DNA from: Ancylomarina sp. 16SWW S1-10-2
Lineage (GTDB): Bacteria > Bacteroidota > Bacteroidia > Bacteroidales > Marinifilaceae
Direction: 5' to 3'
Assembly (NCBI RefSeq): GCF_009669305.1
Contig: NZ_SADB01000005.1
Span: 1 to 64,000, forward strand
DNA length: 64,000 nt
In this document: piece by piece, positions 37,968-47,518 of the stretch
Numbering within the stretch: position 1 is the first letter of the stretch
Layout: each line of letters starts with the position of its first letter
Translations under genes and position numbers: made by a program
Notes under the pieces: generated by a model
The model's input: the letters and a program-made list of their open reading frames with translations, nothing else
The model's database searches: none
Told to the model about the DNA's origin: nothing

Positions 37968-38549
37968 TTATAATTGCTTAAGAGCTAATTTTATAAGCTC
38001 TTCAACACTTGATGTCGTATTTGTTTTAATTACTTTATCAAGAACTTTAGCAACTGTATTTTTCGCAAAACCAAGCATCACTAATGCTGATAACGCTTCT
38101 TCTCTAATTGTATTGTCTTGAGAGAATACAATTTCACCCAACTCATCTTCTTTACCAATCTTATCTTTAAGTTCAATAATAATTCGTTGAGATGTTTTAG
38201 CACCAATCCCCTTTACATCTTGTAAGGTCTTTGAATTATTAGAAAATATAGCTTTTTTAATCTCTTCAGCCGTCAAAGATGAAAGCATTACTCGAGCGGT
38301 ATTTGCACCAACTCCAGACACAGAAATTAACAAACGAAAAATCTCTCTCTCTTTTAATTCTTTAAATCCGAACAATAAATGCGCATCATCACGAATTACC
38401 TGATGCAAAAACAATTGTGTCGATTTATGGCCCGAAAGTTGGGAATAAGTATTCAGTGTAATATTAACATAGTAACCCATGCCGTTATTATCTATAATAA
38501 CAGCAGTAGGGGTTAATTCATATATATCGCCTTTTATATATTCAAACAT
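37968..38549 (-). CDS. ruvA: Holliday junction helicase subunit RuvA
   Basis: 193 aa. N-terminal OB fold (about 1-62, MFEYIKGDIYELTPTAVII), tandem helix-hairpin-helix motifs (VSGVGANTARVML and VKGIGAKTSQRIIIELKDKI at about 70-130), and a C-terminal domain (about 147-193) that contacts RuvB. Binds four-way junctions and loads the RuvB motor. It is between pdxA (40 bp) and sprA (28 bp). RuvB is not here. Confidence 0.96.
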   Translation of the reverse strand: MFEYIKGDIYELTPTAVIIDNNGMGYYVNITLNTYSQLSGHKSTQLFLHQVIRDDAHLLFGFKELKEREIFRLLISVSGVGANTARVMLSSLTAEEIKKAIFSNNSKTLQDVKGIGAKTSQRIIIELKDKIGKEDELGEIVFSQDNTIREEALSALVMLGFAKNTVAKVLDKVIKTNTTSSVEELIKLALKQL

Positions 38550-38589
38550 GCAGATAAGTTTGGATAAGTATCTTTAAATTAAACAGCTA

Positions 38590-39669
38590 TTATTTAATTA
38601 GCTGTCTCTTATTTTGATAATCGTTACTCGGAGCTTTTACTTTCATCGGATCTTTAGTCAATTCTTCATATTGAATTCTATTGCGATAAACATCAATAGC
38701 AAGATATAAAGCTTCTTGGAATGATTCTGGTGAAGCAACATTAGTTCCAGCAATACCATAAGCAGTTCCATGAGCTGGTGAAGTTCTTACTTTAGATAAA
38801 CCGGCCGTAAAATTAACACCTGAATCAAAAGACATAGCTTTAAATGCCGTAAGACCTTGGTCGTGGTACATTGCTAAAGTTGCATCAAATTTAGAACAAT
38901 CACTCGATCCAAAGAAACCATCAGCAGGATAAGGACCTAATGCCATTACACCACTTTTTCTTGCCTTCTCAATTGCTGGAATAATCACATCTATCTCCTC
39001 AGTACCAATCAAACCATGATCACCTGCATGCGGATTTAAACTAAGAACGGCTATTTTAGGTTTACGAATACCAAAATCTTGAATCAATGACTTATTCAAA
39101 ATATCCAATTTCTCAAGAATCTTTTCTTCGGTAATACTTTCAGGTACCTTAGAAATAGGAATATGTCCTGTTACAACACCCACTCTAAGCTTATCGCTAA
39201 TCAACAACATTAAAGATTTTCCAGAGTTAATTCTGGATTCTAGATATTCTGTATGTCCTGGGAAAACAAAAGTTTCCGACTGGATATTCTTTTTATTGAT
39301 TGGAGCGGTAAGCAAAACATCAATATTTCCTTCCTTCAAATCCTTAACAGCTGCTTCTAGAGAAGCCAAAGATGCAACGCCTGCGCTTGTGGTTGATTTT
39401 CCTAATTCAACTTTTACATTCTCATCAGTACAATTGATAATATTCACTCTTTTAAAATGAGCATCTTGTGCCGATTTGATATTATTTAAACTAAAGTCTT
39501 CAATATTTAAAACTTTTTTGTGATATGCAGCAACTTTAGGAGAACCATAAATAATTGGTGTACAAATCTCCAAAATTCGATTATCCATTAAGGTCTTTAT
39601 AATAACCTCGTAACCAATTCCATTTATATCACCTTGAGTTATTCCAACTTTTATCTTAGTATCCTTCAT
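38590..39669 (-). CDS. pdxA: 4-hydroxythreonine-4-phosphate dehydrogenase PdxA
   Basis: 359 aa NAD-dependent enzyme of the DXP-dependent pyridoxal phosphate pathway, which makes 3-amino-1-hydroxyacetone phosphate. Family motifs: GITQGDINGIGYEVI at the N-terminus, TAPINKKNIQ, FPGHTEYL (metal His), SLNPHAGDHGLIGTEE (metal His) and MYHDQGLTAFK (third metal His), then GLSKVRTSPAHGTAYGIAG. Probably first gene of pdxA-ruvA-sprA. The product supplies PLP used, for example, by SufS. Confidence 0.96.
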   Translation of the reverse strand: MKDTKIKVGITQGDINGIGYEVIIKTLMDNRILEICTPIIYGSPKVAAYHKKVLNIEDFSLNNIKSAQDAHFKRVNIINCTDENVKVELGKSTTSAGVASLASLEAAVKDLKEGNIDVLLTAPINKKNIQSETFVFPGHTEYLESRINSGKSLMLLISDKLRVGVVTGHIPISKVPESITEEKILEKLDILNKSLIQDFGIRKPKIAVLSLNPHAGDHGLIGTEEIDVIIPAIEKARKSGVMALGPYPADGFFGSSDCSKFDATLAMYHDQGLTAFKAMSFDSGVNFTAGLSKVRTSPAHGTAYGIAGTNVASPESFQEALYLAIDVYRNRIQYEELTKDPMKVKAPSNDYQNKRQLIK

Positions 39670-39798
39670 CAGTATGTATTTTATATATATCGGTCAGATT
39701 ATTTTCTTTAAACAAAATTCAAGTGAATTTTCAATAAAACTTCACTGTTAGACTATATCTATCATCGTGTTTAAAAAGACAATCCAAATATGTTTTCA

Positions 39799-39806
39799 CA
39801 AAAGTA
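39799..39806 (-). promoter_or_regulatory. -7 element for pdxA-ruvA-sprA
   Basis: TACTTTTG on the minus strand, 130 bp before the pdxA ATG. No obvious -33 partner. Confidence 0.45.
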
Positions 39807-39873
39807 GTAAGATTAAAGAAAACATCTATTATAATCATATCACTCTATTTTATCACCTAATAATCTAATGAAT

Positions 39874-40254
39874 TTATAATTTATCTTGGTTTTCTTTAAA
39901 ATAATTTCGAATAAGTACTTTTTTCAACTCTCGCTGAATAATCATTTCAGATAAAAGTTGATGTTTAACCATATCGGGGTACTTCAACTCATTTTTAATG
40001 ATTTCTTTTTCACTTAAATCTATCTGATACAAGAGTAAAACCAAACGATGATAATCCTGACTAAGCATAAATTCAACGTGTTTATTTACCTGATCAAACA
40101 ATTCACAATAAGCCCCTTCTGGCTCGCCAGAGAATTCTACCTCAAAACCAAATTGATAAAAATCCTTACTAATTTGAGCCGCAACTTGTTTCAAAATATC
40201 AACTTTGTCGCGATATTTCGAAATACTAATGTTATTATAATCTGGTAAATTCAC
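39874..40254 (-). CDS. Small conserved-looking protein of unknown function
   Basis: 126 aa, no family recognised. The frame opens with GTG (40254-40252) and no ATG occurs until about residue 83, so GTG is the likely start. The sequence is soluble, mixed alpha/beta at the N-terminus (ISISKYRDKVDILKQVAAQI) and helical and charged later (SEKEIIKNELKYPDMVKHQL). It contains no signal peptide. It lies 45 bp downstream of the DUF4837 lipoprotein gene, with which it is probably co-transcribed. The similar spacing and uninterrupted frame argue for a real gene. Confidence 0.7.
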   Translation of the reverse strand: MNLPDYNNISISKYRDKVDILKQVAAQISKDFYQFGFEVEFSGEPEGAYCELFDQVNKHVEFMLSQDYHRLVLLLYQIDLSEKEIIKNELKYPDMVKHQLLSEMIIQRELKKVLIRNYFKENQDKL

Positions 40255-40299
40255 TTATAATTAAATATTCATTTAACATCAGTCAGGCAAAACCTCGAC

Positions 40300-41316
40300 T
40301 TATTTCTTTTTTTTCTTCTCAAGATTTTTTATTGGAGTGTATGTATACATAATAGCTTCAAGCTCTCTCAACAGTTCGCGTTTATCTTTATTGGGATTAT
40401 ATACATAAGCATCCATACAAATTACACGATTATTCTCTGCGTCTAAAAATGTTAGATTCACAAATGGACCTCCCATAAAATCACCATTAACTTTCCATAA
40501 ACCTCTCATCTCTACAGCATAATTATTTAGAAACTCAAAATGTTTAAAGGAAATAGGAAAATTCATTTCTGTTGTCATGTAACTTCCTTTGTTTTGACCT
40601 GGAACTAAATCCTTCAACAATGCATTTCTCATCGATAAAATCGAGTTCTTATCAAAAGCCTCTTCTTCAAGGTAATCGTATGTATATATAAACATGCCTT
40701 GACTTGTTTGAGGCGTTTCTTTCTTAACCCAGAAAAAATCAGGTTCAATTTTACCAATCTCGTATCCCGATGGAAAAGACAAAGTAAACTGCTTATTTTC
40801 CTTTAAATAATCGAATATTTCCTGAACGGGAGCTTTTTTGATAACTCCAATTTTACGATTTCGTTCACCTTTAAGAAAATAGCTCAAAATTTTTGTTCTA
40901 TTCGCATCAATCACTTCTATCATCTCTTTATTACTAGCAGCCTCAACATACATAAAAGACTGAGTACGTGCGTACATATCATTTTTTATAAGTAATCTCG
41001 TTTTCTTTACTGAAGGAGAAATCTTTATTTCTAAAATACTTCGCTGGGTTTTATAAACACTCGTAAAATTTTCATAATTGAGGTGATACAAATCCATTAC
41101 GGATTCATCCTGGGGCATACCTACTTGAATATCGTTAAAGATTGATTTAATTGAATCACCAACAACACCCTCGTATATTGAATTACTACATAAAACAATT
41201 ACTTCTCCTGATTGCCCAGTAACTGTAGGCATTAAACCTTTTGTTGTTTTCTTACAAGAACTGATGCTTGTGATAAGAATCAAAATAATAACACTTAATT
41301 TTATTGAAGATTTCAT
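40300..41316 (-). CDS. DUF4837 family lipoprotein
   Basis: 338 aa. N-terminal lipoprotein signal with the lipobox ISSC at about 18-21 (ITSISSCKKTTKG), so it is probably anchored in the outer or inner membrane. The rest resembles DUF4837, a family largely confined to Bacteroidota: GQSGEVIVLCSN near the start, an arginine-rich QSFMYVEAASN region, a middle IGVIKKAPVQEIFDYLKEN and FVNLTFLDAENNRVICMDAY near the end. No known activity. Next to a lytic transglycosylase gene (58 bp), suggesting an envelope role. Confidence 0.8.
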   Translation of the reverse strand: MKSSIKLSVIILILITSISSCKKTTKGLMPTVTGQSGEVIVLCSNSIYEGVVGDSIKSIFNDIQVGMPQDESVMDLYHLNYENFTSVYKTQRSILEIKISPSVKKTRLLIKNDMYARTQSFMYVEAASNKEMIEVIDANRTKILSYFLKGERNRKIGVIKKAPVQEIFDYLKENKQFTLSFPSGYEIGKIEPDFFWVKKETPQTSQGMFIYTYDYLEEEAFDKNSILSMRNALLKDLVPGQNKGSYMTTEMNFPISFKHFEFLNNYAVEMRGLWKVNGDFMGGPFVNLTFLDAENNRVICMDAYVYNPNKDKRELLRELEAIMYTYTPIKNLEKKKKK

Positions 41317-41374
41317 TATTAATATTTTAATTAGATTTTTTAAAACTCGTTAAAGTCCTTTATATATTCAACCA

Positions 41375-42682
41375 TTAGAGTACACTATACTCCTTATTTT
41401 CAGATCCAAATCCAACATGAGATATTCTATTTGTATCCTCCTTTGGAACCCATACTTTTAGCCTCTGCCCAATATGCAACATATCTCCCGTAAGATTATT
41501 CCATTTCTTAATATTCGTACTAGTACATGAATACTGCATCGCAATTTTATGAAAAAACTCACCTGCTTTTACCACGTGAACAATACACTTTTTACCTCTT
41601 GTGGACGACATATTGGGTTCTATATCCTGATATAAAATTTTCGATTGATGTTCAGAATATAGTTTCGTTTCTTGTTCTTTAAACGCAAGAGCTATATCAA
41701 CAGGTAGTGTCAATTTCGCTGGCAACTCAGACTTAGGAATAAAGTCGAGTTTATAAATAGGGTTTAAACGTCTTAGGTCTGAAATAGAAATTCCCAACTC
41801 TTTAGAAACAGTCTGCAAAGACAAAGCTTGTTTCACATTAACCTCCGAAAGTTTTAGGTAGGAAAACTTCATCTCATTAGGAACAATATCATGCTCCTTA
41901 TTGTAGTTCATCACATAATTAACAGCAATAAATGCAGGCACATAAGTTCTGGTTTGCTCTGGTAAATAAGCAGAAATAGCCCAAAAATCAGTCTTTCCAC
42001 CAGAAGCCTTTATGGCATCACGAACAACACCTGGACCACCATTATATGCAGCGATTGCTAACTGCCAATCACCAAAAATACGATAAAGATATTGTAAGTA
42101 TTTACAAGCAGCTTCAGTCGATTTCACAGGATCCATTCTCTCATCAACATAAGACGAAATTTTTAGATCGAACATACGACTTGCATGATACATAAACTGC
42201 CATAGCCCAGTAGCACCAGATGGCGATTTAGCTTTTGGGTTTAATGCAGATTCTATTACAGCAATATATTTCAACTCAAGGGGTAAATCATATTTATCTA
42301 AATACTCTTCAAAAATCGGGAAATATATTTCACTCAAGCCTAGAATCTTAGCGGTTTTCTCACGATACCGTACTGAGTAAACATCTATATAACGTTTAAC
42401 GATATCATTAAAATCAAGCTGAATTGGACTTGCTTCATTTAATTTTTCAATACGCCAAGAATAATCCTCATTTGTATTAACATGACGATTATTAGGACTA
42501 AGTACATCAACATTCAACTCTTTCGTACTGGGCTCATTTTCTAAATAAGTCTCTGATGTCGAATCTGCTTTCTTACTAGACCAACTTTCACTCACCTCTC
42601 CACCAGCTTGACTTACAAGAGGAAAACTCAGCAAAACTGCTGTAAATAATAGGGTTTTAATAGCTAATATAGTATATCTCAT
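41375..42682 (-). CDS. Membrane-bound lytic murein transglycosylase with LysM (MltD-like)
   Basis: 435 aa. Signal peptide at about 1-26. Family 1 SLT/GH23 domain at about 115-260: catalytic Glu144 in AVIESALNPKAKSPSGATG, LWQFM, and AIAAYNGGPGVVRDAI. A single C-terminal LysM domain at about 365-415 (HVVKAGEFFHKIAMQYSCTS, then IKKWNN, then IGQRLKVWVP) binds peptidoglycan. Cleaves glycan strands to 1,6-anhydro ends during wall turnover. No lipobox is evident. Upstream of DUF4837 in the same direction. Confidence 0.93.
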   Translation of the reverse strand: MRYTILAIKTLLFTAVLLSFPLVSQAGGEVSESWSSKKADSTSETYLENEPSTKELNVDVLSPNNRHVNTNEDYSWRIEKLNEASPIQLDFNDIVKRYIDVYSVRYREKTAKILGLSEIYFPIFEEYLDKYDLPLELKYIAVIESALNPKAKSPSGATGLWQFMYHASRMFDLKISSYVDERMDPVKSTEAACKYLQYLYRIFGDWQLAIAAYNGGPGVVRDAIKASGGKTDFWAISAYLPEQTRTYVPAFIAVNYVMNYNKEHDIVPNEMKFSYLKLSEVNVKQALSLQTVSKELGISISDLRRLNPIYKLDFIPKSELPAKLTLPVDIALAFKEQETKLYSEHQSKILYQDIEPNMSSTRGKKCIVHVVKAGEFFHKIAMQYSCTSTNIKKWNNLTGDMLHIGQRLKVWVPKEDTNRISHVGFGSENKEYSVL

Positions 42683-42840
42683 CGGGAATAATCACTTCAA
42701 CAATAGGCGTAAATTTTGCCGGAATTAAGATAAGCATTTTATCCGTGTATCAGATCAAAAAACAAGCAATTATATGATAATTATAACAATTCTTAAAAAC
42801 ACACAGATTGACGTATAAATATCTTAAAATATGAGATATA

Positions 42841-42867
42841 AAAAAAGCAGGTCATAAAACCTGCTTT
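42841..42867 (-). terminator. Terminator of tatA
   Basis: 9-bp perfect stem AAAGCAGGT (42844-42852) and ACCTGCTTT (42859-42867), 6-nt loop, T-run on the minus strand. 4 bp after the tatA stop codon. Confidence 0.9.
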
Positions 42868-42871
42868 CTTA

Positions 42872-43072
42872 TTATTTATCTTTCAATTTTTTTTCGTCTT
42901 CATCTTTTTCCTTTTCATCGGTATCAGTCGCTTTTTTAAACTCTTTCATACCTTGACCTAAACCTTTCATTAACTCAGGAATTTTTTTACCACCAAACAA
43001 AAGTAAAAGAGCAAATACAATAACAATAACTTGCCAAGGACCGACCATGCCGGCAATTACAAAAAGATTCAT
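42872..43072 (-). CDS. tatA: Twin-arginine translocase subunit TatA
   Basis: 66 aa. One N-terminal membrane helix (about 5-24, [17 protein letters not shown]) with the TatA hinge [20 protein letters not shown], then an amphipathic helix and a charged tail rich in Asp, Glu and Lys. TatA oligomers form the conduit for folded, cofactor-loaded proteins. tatC is not in the window. It has its own promoter and terminator, between rseP and the transglycosylase gene. Confidence 0.95.
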   Translation of the reverse strand: MNLFVIAGMVGPWQVIVIVFALLLLFGGKKIPELMKGLGQGMKEFKKATDTDEKEKDEDEKKLKDK

Positions 43073-43099
43073 AAGTCCATTTTTAAGAATTAAATATCA

Positions 43100-43107
43100 C
43101 AAATATA
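43100..43107 (-). promoter_or_regulatory. -7 element for tatA
   Basis: TATATTTG on the minus strand, 28 bp before the tatA ATG. Confidence 0.55.
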
Positions 43108-43160
43108 ACATTTTCATATAAAGTATCAAGACACTCACCTTAAGCACTCATCATTTAGTC

Positions 43161-44504
43161 TTAATTAAAGGCCTTGATGATATCATTTGCATTGGCAAAT
43201 ATAAGAAGTCCAAATAATAAAATCATTCCTCCAACTTGAGCATATTCCATAAACTTTTCACCTGGCTTACGTCGAGTAATAATCTCGTACAATAAGAACA
43301 TAACATGACCTCCATCTAATGCTGGAATAGGTAGAATATTCATAATGGCTAAAATAATTGACAAGAAAGCCGTTAAGTTCCAGAATGCATGCCAATCCCA
43401 CACACCTGGAAAAATACTCGCAATAGTTCCAAAACCACCAAGTGATTTATAACCTTTAGTCTCCGAAGAAAAAATTAACTTGAACTGTTTCAAATAAGAT
43501 TGTAGCTTATCAACTCCTTTATTTATACCTGCTGGAATAGCTTCTAAAAAGCTATATTTTAGTGTAGCAAATTCAAAATGATTAAAGTGTTTCATTGCAA
43601 CACCCAACAAAGCATCTTCCCCTAAAACGGTAGAAATTTCTTGAGTTGCTCCATCTCGCTTAACTGTAAGTGCAACAGCTTTTCCCTTTAGTGTTTGAAG
43701 GTAAGCTAAATATTCATCTAAAAATTTAAAATCCTTTCCATTTACAAGAAGCAATTCATCACCTTTTTTAAGTCCAGCAGCTTTTGCAACCGACTCTTTA
43801 GAAAAACCTGCAACTATAAAAGGTTGCAAAGGCATTCGAGGTGCAATAACAGGGCTCATTGAAAAACCTTTGCTACTCTTATCCAACAAATCGGGAACAA
43901 AAGTAGATGGTATTGCAATATCCATCATATGACCATCACGCTCAACCTGCATGGTTTTAGGCGAGTTAAGTAGAATATTAATTAAAATATCAGAATACTT
44001 GACTTGCTTTTGATTATCAAGTTCTAAAATTTTATCTCCGTTTTGCAAACCTATACTCTGTGCCAATGAATCACACACATAACCATACTTCACATTTTCA
44101 GCAGGTAGATATTCATCTCCCCAAGCGAATAATACAGCTGTATAAATGAAAAAAGCGAGAATAAAATTCACTAAAACCCCACCTAACATAATCAACAGAC
44201 GCTGATAAGCTGGTTTTGAACGAAATTCATAAGGCTCAGGAGGCAATGCCATTTGTTCCTTATCCATCGACTCATCCATCATGCCTGATATCTTCACATA
44301 TCCTCCAAGAGGAATCCATCCAATACCATATTCTGTATCTCCCTTTTTGTATTTAAAAAGAGAGAACCCAGGATTAAAAAACATGTAGAATTTCTCTACT
44401 CGAGCTCCAAAAAGTTTTGCGAAAGCAAAGTGTCCTAATTCGTGTAAAACCACGAGAATTGACAAACTCAGAAGAAACTGTGATACTTTGATTAATATTT
44501 CCAT
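43161..44504 (-). CDS. rseP: Site-2 protease RseP
   Basis: 447 aa intramembrane zinc protease. The zinc motif HELGH is at 21-25 in the first membrane helix, and the second metal-site motif NILPIPALDGGH ends at about residue 400, both within hydrophobic segments. Two PDZ-type regions lie between (AQSIGLQNGDKILELDN and AKAAGLKKGDELLLVNG), with a GFGTIASI region and the last helix at the C-terminus. It cuts membrane-bound anti-sigma factors or signal-peptide remnants. Downstream of dxr (83 bp), a common Bacteroidota pair. Confidence 0.95.
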   Translation of the reverse strand: MEILIKVSQFLLSLSILVVLHELGHFAFAKLFGARVEKFYMFFNPGFSLFKYKKGDTEYGIGWIPLGGYVKISGMMDESMDKEQMALPPEPYEFRSKPAYQRLLIMLGGVLVNFILAFFIYTAVLFAWGDEYLPAENVKYGYVCDSLAQSIGLQNGDKILELDNQKQVKYSDILINILLNSPKTMQVERDGHMMDIAIPSTFVPDLLDKSSKGFSMSPVIAPRMPLQPFIVAGFSKESVAKAAGLKKGDELLLVNGKDFKFLDEYLAYLQTLKGKAVALTVKRDGATQEISTVLGEDALLGVAMKHFNHFEFATLKYSFLEAIPAGINKGVDKLQSYLKQFKLIFSSETKGYKSLGGFGTIASIFPGVWDWHAFWNLTAFLSIILAIMNILPIPALDGGHVMFLLYEIITRRKPGEKFMEYAQVGGMILLFGLLIFANANDIIKAFN

Positions 44505-44587
44505 TAAATTTTAATTATCTTATTTATAGGCTCAAAATAATATAGAGCATTATCCTTTATTTAAAAAATCAGGACAAGGTAAGTATT

Positions 44588-45736
44588 TTATAACAAAGAA
44601 GCTGCCAATAATCTCACTTCAGAATCGCTCGCAACATAATCATCGTAAACTGGCTTGGCAATAAAACTAGCTTTTTGCATACACGTTTCAATAATATCAC
44701 TCATTTGAAGAAAACCAACTTGATCTTTCAAAAAAGCCTCAACCATAACTTCGTTGGCTGCATTAATGATACATGGCATATTTCCCCCCTTATTCATAGC
44801 TTCAAAAGCAAGAGCTAAATTCCTGAAATTTTTCGTATCAGCTGGCTCAAAAGTAAGCTTTGGATAATCGAGAAAATTAAATCTATCGAAACTCGTTTTC
44901 ACACGCTTAGGATAAGTTAGGGCAAATTGAATAGGCACTCTCATATCAGGCAAACCCATTTGAGCTTTCATCGAAGCATCTTCGAACTGAACCAATGAAT
45001 GAACTATAGATTGTGGATGAACAATCACATCAACCTGCTCTGGTTTAAGATCGAATAACCACTTGGCTTCAATCACCTCGAAGCCCTTGTTCATCATGCT
45101 GGCAGAGTCAATGGTGATTTTTGCACCCATGTCCCAATTGGGATGTTTTAAGGCTTGTTTGGAAGTAACCGATTCTAGGAATTTTCTATCTTTCCCTATA
45201 AAAGGTCCGCCCGATGCTGTTAGGTAAATTTTCTCAACAGGATTTTCGAATTCGCCAATTAAACACTGAAAAATTGCAGAATGCTCCGAATCAACGGGGT
45301 AAATATTAACGCAATTTTCAAGAGCCAATTTTTGAATAATTTCGCCTGCTACAACTAGTGTTTCCTTATTAGCAAGAGCAATATTCTTTTTGGCTTTAAT
45401 CGCATTAATAGTTGGTAACAATCCGGAATAACCTACCATAGCGGTAACAACGACATCAATAGACGACATGCTAACAACCTGTGCAATAGCATCACTACCT
45501 GCATAAACTTTAATATCCTCATCCTTTAAAGCTTCCGATAGTTGTTGATATTTATCCTCACATGCAATTACAACCACATTGGGTTGGAATTTCTTTGCTT
45601 GGGCAACCAACAAGTCTACATTTGTATTTGCTGTTAAAACGTCAATAACAAACAAATCTGGGTTTGCTTCAACAACCTCTAGGGTTTGCGTTCCAATAGA
45701 ACCCGTAGATCCTAAGATTGCAATATGTTTACTCAT
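44588..45736 (-). CDS. dxr: 1-deoxy-D-xylulose-5-phosphate reductoisomerase
   Basis: 382 aa; second step of the MEP isoprenoid pathway, converting DXP to 2-C-methyl-D-erythritol 4-phosphate with NADPH. NADPH-binding GSTGSIG at 9-15; metal/substrate site VDSEHSAIFQCL at about 150; ASGGPF; the flexible loop and KHPNWDMGAKITIDSASMMN region at about 195-215, and VHPQSIVHSLVQF. Located between the M23 peptidase (55 bp) and rseP. Supplies isoprenoids for quinones and undecaprenyl carrier. Confidence 0.97.
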   Translation of the reverse strand: MSKHIAILGSTGSIGTQTLEVVEANPDLFVIDVLTANTNVDLLVAQAKKFQPNVVVIACEDKYQQLSEALKDEDIKVYAGSDAIAQVVSMSSIDVVVTAMVGYSGLLPTINAIKAKKNIALANKETLVVAGEIIQKLALENCVNIYPVDSEHSAIFQCLIGEFENPVEKIYLTASGGPFIGKDRKFLESVTSKQALKHPNWDMGAKITIDSASMMNKGFEVIEAKWLFDLKPEQVDVIVHPQSIVHSLVQFEDASMKAQMGLPDMRVPIQFALTYPKRVKTSFDRFNFLDYPKLTFEPADTKNFRNLALAFEAMNKGGNMPCIINAANEVMVEAFLKDQVGFLQMSDIIETCMQKASFIAKPVYDDYVASDSEVRLLAASLL

Positions 45737-45791
45737 TAGTTCCTTACTTTTTTTGATTCTGATTATCCTACCAAGTGATTTCCGATAGAAT

Positions 45792-46664
45792 TTAAAATTT
45801 GATATAATTTTCAGGATTTAAGGCTTTTCCATTATGCCATAACTCAAAATGCAAATGAGCTCCAGAAGTCAACTCACCTGAATTTCCTAGAATAGCAATA
45901 GCTTCACCTGCTCTGACAAACTCGCCTGGTTTTTTCAATAATTCCTGATTGTGCTTATATATTGATACAAGATCTTTTCCATGTTGAATCTGTATCACAT
46001 AACCTGTATTTAATGTCCACTCCGCAAAAATAACGGTACCATCTAAAACAGCTGAAATTCGCTCATTCTTAGGTCCCACAATATCAACACCATAATGACC
46101 TGATTGCGCATCGTAAGGATTTGATATCATCCCTTTCATAGGCGTAAAGAAATGAATACTTGAAATTCCTCTAGCTTTATTTTCTCCAGAGATGGTCAAA
46201 TTAAATTTTTCTTCAGCTTCATGTTCTTTTCTGAAAATAGAATCTTTCTCAGATTGGGTAAATTGCAAACCCTTATATTTGGGATCAACAATCGAATCGG
46301 CTTTCCTCTGAATCGTGTTTTCAAAATCATTCCCTGAAATAACATTCTTTATACCTTGAAAAAATCGATCACGTTTCTCCAATTCTAAAGTTAATGAGTC
46401 AACAGAATTCATATTCTGCTCAATGCTCCTACGCATTTTACCATCTGGGTAACCTGGAATATATTCTCGTAAAGGAGTAAAAGCAATTAAAACAGTAATA
46501 AGAGCAATCAAAACAATTAAAGAGATACCGGCAACAGTAAATACATTCAATCTAGAAAGGCGGAAAGATAAGGTTTCTTCAAAAGTACTTTCGTTTGAAA
46601 TAGTTAACCGATATTTATTCCGAAGTTTATTTATGATCTTTTTTTTCTCTTTTTCTTCAGCCAT
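45792..46664 (-). CDS. M23-family metallopeptidase with N-terminal membrane anchor
   Basis: 290 aa. Charged N-terminus (EEKEKKKIINKLRNKYRL), one membrane helix at about 35-62 (VFTVAGISLIVLIALITVLI), a coiled-coil linker, then a LytM/M23 domain. Zinc-ligand motifs: HYGVDIVGP in the first block and GAHLHFELW with His270 and His272 at the C-terminus; both are intact, so it could be an active peptidoglycan endopeptidase. The topology places the domain in the periplasm. First gene of a minus-strand group with dxr and rseP. Confidence 0.92.
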   Translation of the reverse strand: MAEEKEKKKIINKLRNKYRLTISNESTFEETLSFRLSRLNVFTVAGISLIVLIALITVLIAFTPLREYIPGYPDGKMRRSIEQNMNSVDSLTLELEKRDRFFQGIKNVISGNDFENTIQRKADSIVDPKYKGLQFTQSEKDSIFRKEHEAEEKFNLTISGENKARGISSIHFFTPMKGMISNPYDAQSGHYGVDIVGPKNERISAVLDGTVIFAEWTLNTGYVIQIQHGKDLVSIYKHNQELLKKPGEFVRAGEAIAILGNSGELTSGAHLHFELWHNGKALNPENYIKF

Positions 46665-46720
46665 ACTTATATTAATTTGATAGACTTACACATCAACAGA
46701 CTCCGTCAAAATTTAAAAGA

Positions 46721-46728
46721 CAAAGTTA
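46721..46728 (-). promoter_or_regulatory. -7 element for the M23-dxr-rseP group
   Basis: TAACTTTG on the minus strand, 57 bp before the M23 peptidase ATG. Confidence 0.55.
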
Positions 46729-46849
46729 TAAGAATTAAGCAAAATATAAGAGAAGCTATTCTAAATTAAAAACAGAAATTAAAAGATGTTTTAAAACACT
46801 TCCGCTAATATCACAAGATGTAGGTATTGTTAGGGGGTAAGAAAGCACA

Positions 46850-46857
46850 TACATTTG
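46850..46857 (+). promoter_or_regulatory. -7 element for the His-rich gene
   Basis: TACATTTG, 26 bp before the ATG at 46884, divergent from the M23 promoter. Confidence 0.55.
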
Positions 46858-46883
46858 CCATGTAAAAAAACACATACTGTTTG

Positions 46884-47246
46884 ATGGAATTCTTTAGAAA
46901 AATAAAAATTGCTATGTTGATAGTGCTACTTCCTGCAATGCTTGCATTGACTGGGAATGCTATCTTCAATATGCATATCCACAAACGAGTTGATGGCACC
47001 ACCTATGTTCATGCTCACCCTATGCCAGATGGCGGAGCACAAAAAGGAACAACACATTCTCACACTAATAAAGATTTTTATTCAATTCGACATATAACCA
47101 GTTTTATTTATATTGCAATTACAGCTCTATTCCTGAGTCTAATTTTCGCAAAACAACTAAGACTAGTTCATGTTGAATCCATACTTGTAAAACATGGCTT
47201 TACAGCCGTTCTTCTGTACAACAGACCTCCTCCTTTCTTGGTTTAA
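46884..47246 (+). CDS. His-rich small membrane protein, possible metal handling
   Basis: 120 aa from the ATG at 46884 (a TTG three bases earlier is also in frame). Membrane segment or signal at about 8-26, then a histidine-rich extracytoplasmic stretch at about 30-65: MHIHKRVDG, YVHAHPMPDGG, TTHSHTNKD, with seven or more His in HxH spacing. A second membrane segment follows at about 73-92. It ends with NRPPPFLV, a proline-rich end I associate with small proteins next to metal-related receptors in Bacteroidota. The gene precedes a TonB receptor by 272 bp on the same strand. Zn, Cu or a related metal is plausible but not shown. Confidence 0.65.
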   Translation: MEFFRKIKIAMLIVLLPAMLALTGNAIFNMHIHKRVDGTTYVHAHPMPDGGAQKGTTHSHTNKDFYSIRHITSFIYIAITALFLSLIFAKQLRLVHVESILVKHGFTAVLLYNRPPPFLV

Positions 47247-47518
47247 ACATCTTGTATTTCAGATACACTCATTCTAAATAGAATTGTCAATGTATTTCCA
47301 TGCTCTTTTCCTAGATTTAGAGTATAATAAACACGCCTGATAATCAATAGATTAACGTGCACACCTTCTGGATTCCAAAGACAAAACACATTATCAACTT
47401 TGTTTTACCGATCAATTTACTGGATATAAAAACCACAAGTTTTATAAGATGTTCAATTCACTATGAACTGAGTATTCGATATGCTTGTGATACATGAACC
47501 CAACAAAAAAATAACTAA

